Source of the DNA: Pelecanus crispus | Taxonomy: Eukaryota; Chordata; Aves; Pelecaniformes; Pelecanidae | Direction of reading: 5' to 3' | Length of the DNA stretch: 64,000 nt | Assembly: GCF_030463565.1 (NCBI RefSeq) | Contig: NC_134646.1 | Location: 60,963,710 to 61,027,709, forward strand | In this document: positions 50,301 to 54,195 of the stretch, one piece after another | Layout: every line of letters starts with the position of its first letter | Position numbering within the stretch: position 1 is the first letter of the stretch | The notes under the pieces: model-generated | The model's input: the letters and a program-made list of their open reading frames with translations, nothing else | The model's database searches: none | Told to the model about the DNA's origin: nothing | Translations under genes and position numbers: made by a program

Positions 50301-51535
50301 TATCCTCTTGATTTTTCCTCTGTGAATATGTCCAGATTTCTAAAACACCAGCTTCACGAGTTACATATTCACATTAATATTTCACAAGCATCTAACCTGC
50401 AACATCATCCCAAGTAGGACGACAATGACGACACAACCATTAAAACCCATCTGGCTGACGTCCACCAACTCAGATACAGACACGGCGAAAGCTGTATGGA
50501 TGCAACCCTGCAAACGCCGCTACACGCCCCCCCCCCAAAGCGATCAGAACTTCTTTCATGTCCCCCCGAAAGCAGCCAGCTTCTCTTACTGACCACCACA
50601 TACCTCAGAACGTACTGTTCAGGAAAGGAGGCAAGGTGATTGAAAGGAGCGAGGCTTTAAAAGCATCCACCTGAAGGCGAGCAAGCCCGCAGTGGGATGA
50701 AGGAAGTTCTGTATTAAAGTAACCTAAATAAACAGGGATGTACTTGCACCCCTTGAACAAAAAGGGATTGCAGCCGTGCTCCGCAGCCTCAGGCGCCGGC
50801 CGGCCAGCGGGCCGAGCGGGAGGCGAGGTGCGGGCTCGCCGCCCCCCGGCCCAGCCCCCGCCGCTCGCTCCGCCGCCCCCCGGCCCCCACGCAGGAGCCC
50901 CTCGCCGGCCCGGCGGCGCGTGGGCCTGCCCGCGCGCGGGCGGCGGCACTCACGCGCCTGCGGAGGGACGCGGGGCGCCCCGCGCCGGCCAGGCCCCGCC
51001 CCGCCGCCTCCGGCCTGGCGGCGCGCTCCCGGGCATCGGCCGCCCGCCGCCGCCGCTGCCGCTGCCGGCGGGGACCCTCGCCGGGGGCCGGCCTGCCCGG
51101 CCTCCTCGGGCCGCGCCGCGCCCCCCGCCGCCGCCGCCGCCGCCACCACCACACTTCCTGGGCCCGGCCCGCCGGCCCCGCTCCCCCCTCGGGCCGCCGG
51201 CGGCTCCCGCTGCCCGCTGGGGGAGGGGCTCCGCGGCCCCCTCCTCCCCCCTCCCGGCGGCTGGCGGGTCCCGTCTCCCCGGGAATCGCCATTCCCCTCC
51301 CCGAGGCCGTGGGACGGGCCCACCCCCAGCGCGGGGAGGTGGGGCCGAGGGGGAAGCGGGGTCCCCGCGCAGGCCGGCGGGGCGCCCGCACCTTCCCCCG
51401 CTGCCCACACTCACGGACACACACACACACGGGGAAGGGTGGCGGCGGCGCGCTCGGGGGAGAGGCTCTGACCTCCTCGCTCTTCAGCACCTCCTTGAAC
51501 TCCCGCTTGATCCTCTGCACCGCGATGTTAGCCAT
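1961..51535 (-). CDS. UBE2K: UBE2K, ubiquitin-conjugating enzyme E2 K (E2-25K/HIP2), seven coding exons
   Basis: This cytosolic/nuclear E2 takes ubiquitin from E1 as a thioester and builds mainly Lys48-linked chains for proteasomal degradation; it is also known as huntingtin-interacting protein 2. The coding exons on the minus strand are 51473-51535, 23988-24081, 18651-18709, 15937-16019, 6173-6272, 2412-2540 and 1961-2035. They total 603 bases, giving 200 residues plus TGA, exactly the family length. The UBC fold covers about residues 1-155, with HPN at 81-83 and the active-site Cys92 in [12 protein letters not shown] domain follows at about 160-200 with its MGF loop at 172-174. The start [13 protein letters not shown] has a strong context (G at -3, G at +4). 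All junctions keep frame; five introns are GT-AG and intron 2 is GC-AG. Identity rests on recognising the near-invariant vertebrate protein. The gene spans about 50 kb because introns 1 and 4 are long. Confidence 0.98.
2036..2411 (-). other. UBE2K intron 6 (376 bases)
   Basis: A short GT-AG intron, phase 0. It contains the (TA)n(CA)n microsatellite close to its donor end and nothing else I recognise. Confidence 0.95.
2336..2368. repeat. (TA)n(CA)n microsatellite
   Basis: A compound dinucleotide run of alternating TA followed by about a dozen CA units, inside UBE2K intron 6 and only about 45-75 bases from the exon 6 donor. Probably length-polymorphic. Confidence 0.95.
2412..2540 (-). CDS. UBE2K: UBE2K coding exon 6 (residues 134-176; end of UBC, start of UBA)
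   Basis: This 129-base, phase-0 exon encodes the last UBC helices ([15 protein letters not shown]...), the linker to the UBA domain, and the first UBA helix with the MGF loop at 172-174 used for ubiquitin contact. The acceptor is TTTGTGTAG and the donor GTAAGT. Confidence 0.97.
2541..6172 (-). other. UBE2K intron 5 (3.6 kb)
   Basis: A GT-AG intron of AT-rich sequence. Short open frames at 4482-4856 and 4541-4994 on both strands look like chance: they are under 130 codons, overlap each other and have no recognisable motif. No repeat family recognised. Confidence 0.9.
6173..6272 (-). CDS. UBE2K: UBE2K coding exon 5 (end of codon 100 to residue 133)
   Basis: The 100-base exon completes Trp100 and encodes [17 protein letters not shown] and the [12 protein letters not shown] loop, the helix and crossover region behind the active site typical of E2 cores. 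The acceptor is AATTTTAG and the donor GTAAGA. Confidence 0.97.
6273..15936 (-). other. UBE2K intron 4 (9.7 kb)
   Basis: A GT-AG intron with two bases of codon 100 before it and one after. It carries one old CR1/L3-like fragment (about 10285-10740). The rest is AT-rich unique-looking sequence with many A or T runs and no supported gene. Confidence 0.9.
10285..10740 (-). mobile_element. Old CR1/L3-like LINE fragment, antisense on the + strand
   Basis: Successive short stretches match, in order, the reverse complement of amniote CR1/L3-type 3' regions: TCTAATCTGTTCTTAA near 10322, the ACTCTGGATTTTTCC block near 10466, the AATACAATGCTCAA...ACTCCAACAGAAGCCTAA block near 10502-10548, and the TGCTTAGCCA end near 10723. 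Divergence is high, so this is an ancient copy with no open frame. Family assignment is from memory of the consensus. Confidence 0.6.
15937..16019 (-). CDS. UBE2K: UBE2K coding exon 4 with HPN motif and catalytic Cys92
   Basis: This 83-base exon carries residues 73-99 and two bases of Trp100. It contains IWHPN (HPN tripeptide, residues 81-83; the Asn supports catalysis in E2s) and GAICLDIL with the thioester-forming Cys92. The acceptor ends CTTCTAG and the donor is GTAAGA. No active-site residue is changed. Confidence 0.98.
16096..16190. repeat. Pair of identical 22-base direct repeats around an AT-rich core
   Basis: The segment starting ATTTCTAATATATAAAG at 16096-16117 recurs without mismatch at 16169-16190. 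Between them lies an almost pure A/T stretch of TA and ATA units. A local duplication by replication slippage is the simplest explanation. Confidence 0.85.
16816..16834. repeat. T19 homopolymer
   Basis: An uninterrupted T run in UBE2K intron 3. It could be an A tail of a short retroposed sequence on the minus strand, but no source is recognisable beside it. Confidence 0.85.
18651..18709 (-). CDS. UBE2K: UBE2K coding exon 3 (rest of codon 53 to residue 72)
   Basis: This 59-base exon begins GT GGA AGG and completes the glycine codon split from exon 2. It encodes the [18 protein letters not shown] segment, a hallmark beta-strand and loop of the E2 core. The acceptor is TTTTGCAG and the donor is GTATTG. 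Confidence 0.97.
18710..23987 (-). other. UBE2K intron 2 (5.3 kb), GC-AG type
   Basis: The intron starts GCAAGT and ends TTTTGCAG. Its sequence is AT-rich with short homopolymers. I recognise no gene or mobile-element family in it. Short frames such as 22548-22802 lack motifs. Confidence 0.9.
23982..23987 (-). promoter_or_regulatory. Non-canonical GC 5' splice site (GCAAGT)
   Basis: Exon 2 ends GAAG and the intron begins GCAAGT. Apart from the C at +2 it fits the donor consensus perfectly, which is typical of true GC-AG introns. Phase with exon 3 (GT GGA AGG) demands this boundary. Confidence 0.93.
23988..24081 (-). CDS. UBE2K: UBE2K coding exon 2 (residues 22-52 and first base of codon 53)
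   Basis: The exon is 94 bases and encodes the segment beginning [15 protein letters not shown] and ending PPDTPYE, the first beta strands of the UBC fold. It has a normal AG acceptor (24082-24083) but ends GAAG followed by GCAAGT, so the next intron starts with GC. The frame requires this: the only nearby GT, four bases downstream, would shift the frame of exon 3. Confidence 0.97.
24967..24988. repeat. C-rich homopolymer tract
   Basis: Twenty-one C with one G in the middle (24977). Such runs are polymorphic and prone to assembly length error. Confidence 0.9.
25606..26115 (+). pseudogene. CR1 ORF1 C-terminal part, SGNH/GDSL esterase-like domain
   Basis: An open frame of about 169 codons with no start of its own, because the element is truncated 5'. 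It begins [16 protein letters not shown], which holds the GDSL-type nucleophile block, and ends with [17 protein letters not shown] before a TAG at 26113. CR1 ORF1 proteins combine an RNA-binding N-terminal part with this esterase domain. In SGNH enzymes the last block is DxxH; here the corresponding place reads Asp-Gly-Asp-Arg (codons 26035-26046), so the catalytic His seems lost. That makes this copy's esterase probably inactive. The frame itself is intact over the retained length. Confidence 0.85.
26202..27381 (+). pseudogene. CR1 ORF2 N-terminal part, APE-type endonuclease, frameshifted
   Basis: The endonuclease nicks target DNA to prime reverse transcription. Its N terminus ([19 protein letters not shown]) is in one frame from 26202. 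Near 26265-26280 the copy changes frame and continues as [14 protein letters not shown] to 27381. Catalytic blocks are present: ITE near 26290, GDFNLPD near 26611, and the C-terminal LSDHDM at about 26808-26823 with the key His. A basic linker region rich in Arg/Lys follows. The open frame is lost at a run of six G (27312-27317), after which the true reading continues in another frame. Two breaks therefore sit within this part. Confidence 0.9.
27318..28963 (+). pseudogene. CR1 ORF2 reverse transcriptase domain
   Basis: This is the target-primed reverse transcriptase of the element. After the G-run break, the frame runs through [12 protein letters not shown] to about 27590, where one more single-base change shifts it. 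From there to the TAG at 28961 some 457 codons are uninterrupted. RT blocks in order: [43 protein letters not shown] (first catalytic Asp), [14 protein letters not shown], and the FADDTKL catalytic box at 28160-28180. The C-terminal thumb and tail ([21 protein letters not shown] and beyond) is complete. All visible RT catalytic residues are intact, so this was a fairly recent copy before its frameshifts. Confidence 0.95.
28964..29073 (+). repeat. CR1 3' UTR and terminal octamer repeat
   Basis: A short 3' UTR with the conserved GGACTGGATGATCTTAAAGG block, ending in about two copies of the ATTCTATG unit recognised by CR1 reverse transcriptase. The end is intact; host sequence resumes at about 29074. 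Confidence 0.93.
29290..29600 (-). mobile_element. Possible degraded CR1/L3-like fragment
   Basis: The run GGCAGCTCATTCCACAACC followed by a TAAAAGCTTTCTAAACTAC-like block resembles the reverse complement of old CR1/L3 3' regions. Similarity is weak and the boundaries are uncertain. Random AT-rich resemblance cannot be excluded. Confidence 0.3.
32572..32588. repeat. T17 homopolymer
   Basis: An uninterrupted T run in UBE2K intron 1, preceded by GGGTTTG. No retroposed source is recognisable beside it. Confidence 0.85.
36180..36370. repeat. Possible old DNA-transposon (MITE-like) relic with imperfect inverted repeat
   Basis: CAGCTATGCTGGCATA at 36214-36229 and TATGCCATGAAAGCTG at 36298-36313 are imperfect inverted copies (12 of 16 positions when one is reverse-complemented). 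Nearby GCGGTTATAC and TAGTGCGGTCAAACTGG add to a resemblance to amniote palindromic elements rich in TATACCGGTATA-type motifs. The family is not certain. Confidence 0.35.
39051..39055. repeat. Target-site duplication AGTTA, left copy
   Basis: AGTTA directly abuts the LTR end TGTCGTGG. It is identical to the five bases after the right LTR end. A 5-bp duplication fits retroviral integration. Confidence 0.93.
39056..39591 (-). repeat. 3' LTR of the ERVL-like provirus (536 bases)
   Basis: On the plus strand it begins TGTCGTGGTTTAAGCC and ends AAACCAGGACA; on the element's own strand this gives TGTCCTGG...CCACGACA. It is the complete LTR. Its right third matches the 5' LTR remnant at about 96%. 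I find no AATAAA or ATTAAA on the sense strand within it. Confidence 0.93.
39592..39608 (-). promoter_or_regulatory. Polypurine tract next to the 3' LTR
   Basis: On the element strand a purine-rich AGAATAGGGGGTGGATAC abuts the 3' LTR. This is where plus-strand DNA synthesis is primed in retroviral replication. Confidence 0.75.
39609..40065 (-). other. Provirus segment between integrase and polypurine tract
   Basis: About 450 bases with no env-like or other recognisable frame. ERVL-class elements lack env, so this is expected. A short plus-strand frame at 39719-39997 has no motif. Confidence 0.7.
40066..40745 (-). pseudogene. ERVL integrase core and C-terminal remnants, broken
   Basis: Integrase joins viral DNA to the host genome. 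On the minus strand the catalytic core is seen as WQIDYTMLP (first catalytic Asp codon at 40617-40619) and SDNGTHF with the second Asp (40443-40445). A stop follows GTHF directly, and another lies after the ATTGWLET segment near 40533. The CETC half of the zinc-binding motif is near 40704-40722. A 72-codon frame at 40066-40284 is the likely C-terminal part. At least two frame changes separate these pieces, so no intact enzyme can be made. Confidence 0.85.
40746..41424 (-). pseudogene. ERVL RNase H and integrase N-terminal zinc-binding remnant, broken
   Basis: RNase H removes the RNA strand of the RNA-DNA hybrid. Its catalytic block reads FTDGS (41284-41298), preceded by an acidic linker. The frame runs from 41424 to a stop at 41185, and the same frame resumes at 41016. 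The end of RNase H ([11 protein letters not shown]) and the first half of the HHCC integrase motif (HGTSGHQG) follow to a stop near 40732. This frame differs from that of the reverse transcriptase upstream. Confidence 0.85.
41829..42662 (-). pseudogene. ERVL reverse transcriptase domain remnant
   Basis: The longest open piece of the provirus, 277 codons. RT blocks in order on the minus strand: [33 protein letters not shown] (first catalytic Asp), [15 protein letters not shown], then [10 protein letters not shown] with the YIDD box at 42204-42215, and QFLGIKR. The catalytic aspartates are kept. The frame is lost near 41845-41860, where the reading expected to lead on to RNase H shifts. It shares frame with the gag and protease parts upstream. 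Confidence 0.93.
42765..43028 (-). pseudogene. ERVL aspartic protease remnant
   Basis: The retroviral protease that matures Gag and Pol. The active-site triplet DTG lies at 43014-43022 within [11 protein letters not shown]. The piece runs about 87 codons to a stop at 42765, which separates it from the reverse transcriptase in the same frame. Further in-frame stops lie just upstream at 43065, 43080 and 43110. Confidence 0.8.
43110..44483 (-). pseudogene. ERVL gag remnant
   Basis: A single frame from 44483 to 43110 is interrupted by in-frame stops at 44127, 44076, 44052 and 43347. The N-terminal part is polar with short basic runs (KKGKDKG). The middle holds a Trp-rich capsid-like segment including [11 protein letters not shown] and [13 protein letters not shown]. 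The C-terminal part is basic and hydrophilic. Position between leader and protease supports gag; there is no clear CCHC zinc knuckle, as in many class III elements. The natural gag end cannot be told from decay stops. Confidence 0.8.
44484..45150 (-). other. Provirus leader region between 5' LTR remnant and gag
   Basis: Non-coding or decayed sequence. Two small frames (44499-44702 and 44724-44915, minus strand) have no motif. Because the 5' LTR is truncated next to it, the primer-binding site could not be located and may be deleted. Confidence 0.6.
45151..45320 (-). repeat. 5' LTR remnant of the ERVL-like provirus (about 170 bases)
   Basis: It matches the right end of the complete 3' LTR (39422-39591) with about seven substitutions and one short indel. 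Going inward the match stops abruptly at GGGGCAGTATGAG, so roughly 365 bases of LTR are missing or replaced on this side. It starts, in the element sense, at the intact TGTCCTGG terminus. Confidence 0.9.
45321..45325. repeat. Target-site duplication AGTTA, right copy
   Basis: AGTTA directly follows the LTR end AAACCAGGACA and matches the left copy, marking the outer edge of the provirus. Confidence 0.93.
45326..45956. other. Intron 1 interval between provirus and CR1 fragment
   Basis: About 630 bases of AT-rich sequence. I see no gene or known repeat in it. Confidence 0.7.
45957..46830 (-). mobile_element. CR1 LINE 3' fragment, diverged
   Basis: On the plus strand this is the reverse complement of a CR1 3' region. 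Diagnostic stretches are AGAGCAGGTTGCTCAAGAAC near 46030, ATTCTTGCTAATGCAACCCAG near 46490, GATGCAGGACTTGGTACC near 46662 and TTTCTCCAGCCTACTAAGACC near 46720. It is 5' truncated, lacks a usable frame and differs much more from CR1 consensus than the copy at 25600. Orientation is the same as UBE2K. Confidence 0.85.
46831..50759. other. Intron 1 interval before the CpG island
   Basis: About 3.9 kb of AT-rich sequence with no recognisable gene or repeat family. A 134-codon frame at 47521-47925 overlaps an opposite-strand frame and has no motif. A short C-run sits near 50528. GC content climbs from about 50400. Confidence 0.7.
51125..51151. repeat. (CCG)n trinucleotide run with trailing CCA units
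   Basis: Seven or so CCG units followed by CCA units in the first 350 bases of UBE2K intron 1. It is non-coding for UBE2K and may vary in length. Confidence 0.9.
51473..51535 (-). CDS. UBE2K: UBE2K coding exon 1 (residues 1-21)
   Basis: The ATG is at 51535-51533 and the exon encodes [16 protein letters not shown] and a few more residues, the N-terminal helix of the UBC fold that contacts E1. It ends in GAGGAG followed by the donor GTCAGA, a weaker-than-consensus 5' splice site. The exon lies inside the CpG island. The same frame stays open far upstream and into intron 1, which reflects GC richness and is not evidence for a longer protein. Confidence 0.97.
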
Positions 51536-51622
51536 CTCCGCAGCGGGCACCCACTCGCCGCTGCCTCCGAGCCGGGCCCAGCGAGCTCCGCCGCCGCTCT
51601 CGCTGGATAACTCCCGGCCCCA

Positions 51623-51633
51623 CCAAAATGGCG
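51623..51633 (+). promoter_or_regulatory. YY1-like site CCAAAATGGCG
   Basis: Matches the AAAATGGCG core of YY1 sites, which lie at or just downstream of many housekeeping transcription starts. It sits about 90 bases upstream of the UBE2K ATG, so transcription probably begins near here. Confidence 0.6.
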
Positions 51634-51643
51634 CCGGCGCCGA

Positions 51644-51653
51644 GCATGCGCGC
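51644..51653 (+). promoter_or_regulatory. NRF1-like site GCATGCGCGC
   Basis: A near match to the NRF1 palindrome (GCGCATGCGC), ten bases from the YY1-like site. Such pairs are common in CpG-island promoters. Confidence 0.55.
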
Positions 51654-52040
51654 TGGGGCAGCCGGCTCTGCCGCCGCCGCTCAGGAGGGGCCGCCGTGTG
51701 CGCGGAGCGGAGCGGGCACCGGGGCTCCCCGACGGTGGGGGCCGAGCGCTGGCCGGCGGCGGCATGCGCTCTCGGCCTCCTCCCCTCCGCTGCCCCCGAG
51801 GGAAGGATGCCGCCGCCGCCCCCTGAGGAGGCGCGGGCGTTTCGCCCTGCTCGCCGCCCGCCCCGGGAGACACCAGCCCGCCCGCCGCCGCTCGCCGTGT
51901 CATGGCCGGGCGGGCTCCCCGCGGCGCCCGGCCAGAGCCTGAGGAGCAATGCCTGCGGGCAGAGCCCTGCCGCTGGCGGGCCCCGGGGCAGAGTGGAGGC
52001 GGTTCTGTTGTCACGGCTCCCGCCGAGGGGAGCGCGGCCT

Positions 52041-52067
52041 CCCCGGCCCGGCCCGGCCCGGCCCGGC
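52041..52067. repeat. (GGCCC)n pentamer repeat
   Basis: About five tandem CCCGG/GGCCC units in the upstream part of the CpG island, likely length-variable. Confidence 0.85.
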
Positions 52068-53908
52068 CATGTGCCCGCAGCAGGGGGGAGCCCTGAGGCC
52101 GCGGGCCGGGGAAGGGGGGACGGGGTGCCCTCGGGAGGGCTGAGCCGGCAGCTGGGCCGGGGCCGGGGTCGGGGCGAGGTAGCAGGGGAAAACTGAGGTG
52201 TCCCTGCGGAACCAGCTGGCTCAAGGAGCAGCTGACATCTTCTGGTGAGGTCCCTGAGCAAAAATAACCAGGGGCGGTTTCACACGCCTTGAGAATCTGC
52301 TCAACCTGCCCATACAGCAGCTCCCATCTATTTTTTTTTCCCCTTATGCTCGCTGGAGAAAACTGCAGTTCCCGACACATGGCCCTCAGCTCCTTGCCCT
52401 CTTCCCACCCTCGCTCTTCCCTCCGGGACCCTCCTGCCTCCCCACACGGGACAGGGGGAACCCACCGGCCCCGCAGGCCCGGGAGCAGGCAACTCTGCCT
52501 AAGAAACTGTTTCTTTTTACGGATTCTGCTACAAGATTTTAAAAGTAGAGTAAACGGTGAATGTCAGTCCTGTCTAATGGACTGTTACATTTTATTGCAG
52601 AAGCAAACATGGCAAGCCACGGATGTTACTCTGTCTAGAAAACAGAAATAGGATACCAGTAACCATCCCTGCTAGTCTGAGGTGCGCAAAATACGGTATG
52701 GCATGGAATACCATAGATAGATTTTCAGAGGGGAACGCGAGATTGCATTTACAACTGTTGTTTATTCAGGAACTGGAGGCTTTCAAGACATTAAGGTCTA
52801 CAGAAAGATTATAGTGCCGCCTCTTAACGGTGCGGTGCAAGGCAATGCGCAACACAGACATTTATCTCAACAAATGTCTACTCCTGGTATGGCTGTCATC
52901 TGCAAGTGCTGTTTATTTATCTCCTTTAGTATACACAGCATTTTGACTCCTAAATACACAACAAAGAAAGTACAGGCCCAACCGATAAAAAACAATCTGG
53001 CAACTATATGCAGATGCATATAGTCCTTTTCCTGTGTGTGTTTACTCTTCACCTGTGGTTTGACTGGAAAAAGTCCATTTTCCTGCAAGAATGTTGTACC
53101 ATGTGCATCTGTTCATCAAATTAGGTCTTCAGACCAAAACTTGTTTTTAATGCAGTACACAATGTAGTTTTTCAGCTGAGGTTTTCAGTACCTTTTTGAG
53201 AAGGACCATTTTCCATTAGGCCTGATTTCATTTTAATGACTTCTAGTGTGAACTTGGGCCTTCATCTTCAGAATAACTTAGACATGTAAGTCCCACTGAT
53301 GTGTCTTAAGTTCCTTTTGAGGAGGTAGGCCGTGGCTTCTCCGAGCCTTGGTCTCTCACCTGTTAAATAAGGGTAGTAACTCTTCTCTGCCTCTTAGAGC
53401 TTATAGATGAAAGTTAGGTTTATGGTGTGCTGAGCTCCTATTGAGTACTATAGACAAAAATTATAAAGGTAGTGCATATAATCTCCGGGTTAAATGCCAC
53501 ATGTCTTTTCAGACAGGTCACAGAAAGAAGCTGAGCTTCTAAAATTCAGATTTTGCTCTGAATGGAGTGGAAAACATGACCTTTATCAGGTGTCAGAATC
53601 CTTTGTGTTCCTGTGAGTATGCTTGTATGTTACAGGTAGTAGACATCCAGTAACAGCCACAGTAAAGGGCAATGATTTTGCCTGGTTTGTATCTAGGTTC
53701 ATTTTCATGTGCTCATTTGGATTACACATGTCAGAGTCTGTTACTGCAGAAAGCAAATCAAATTAATATGAATTACTGTATCTCTTTTCCTTAGTATACC
53801 CCACTCCTTTCCCTTGTCCTTAAATAGGCATCTTTCTCTTACAGCTGTTTCATATTCACCGTATACTGTGTTCATTTTCTCTTTGGTAAAAGATAGATAT
53901 AGAAAGGC

Positions 53909-53929
53909 TTTTTTTTTGGGGGGGGGGGG
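53909..53929. repeat. T9G12 double homopolymer
   Basis: A run of about nine T directly followed by twelve G. It is hard to sequence and probably variable in length; the G run could form quadruplex-like structures. Confidence 0.85.
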
Positions 53930-54170
53930 TAGAATAGAATAGTGGCGAGTTTTGCCAGGATTAAAATACTGCATAAAAATCAGTACCTTATGTAACCAGC
54001 ATACTGGGGTTATCATTGTATACCTCCTATACTGTTTTACACTTTACTGTACTTTACTATTTTACAGAATACTCTACAGGGTTTGAGGCCAGAACAGGAC
54101 CACAGACTAGCAGTCTTTGAATAGGTGTTTTGGGTTTTGGTTTTGGTTTGGTTTAGGGTTTGTTTGTGGA

Positions 54171-54195
54171 TTTTTTTTTTTTTTTTTTTTTTTTT
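54171..54195. repeat. T25 homopolymer
   Basis: An uninterrupted run of 25 T, preceded by about 45 bases made only of G and T with a few A (GGTTTT-like units). On the minus strand it is A25 and could be a retroposed tail, but no poly(A) signal or recognisable gene copy lies just before it. Confidence 0.85.

Larger units (their letters stand above)
24082..51472 (-). other. UBE2K intron 1 (27.4 kb)
   Basis: The donor is GTCAGA at 51472 and the acceptor TTTTTAAG at the exon 2 edge. Contents in genomic order: unique sequence with a C-rich tract to about 25599; a CR1 LINE at 25600-29073; unique sequence with old fragments to 39050; an ERVL-like provirus at 39056-45320; a second CR1 fragment at 45957-46830; unique sequence; then the intronic half of the CpG island from about 50760. 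Confidence 0.93.
50760..52200. promoter_or_regulatory. CpG island promoter of UBE2K
   Basis: A block of very high GC and dense CpG in otherwise AT-rich DNA, centred on UBE2K exon 1. It spans the start of intron 1, exon 1, the 5' UTR and upstream sequence, as is typical of a housekeeping, TATA-less, dispersed-start promoter. Six-frame open reading across it is a composition effect. The extension on the upstream side would also allow divergent plus-strand transcription. Confidence 0.93.

Noticed and set aside
50724..52380. Long overlapping frames (up to 490 codons) on both strands across the CpG island
   Set aside because: Very high GC removes stop codons in all frames; the products are Arg/Pro/Ala/Gly-rich low-complexity strings. 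Only the 21-codon UBE2K exon 1 is supported.
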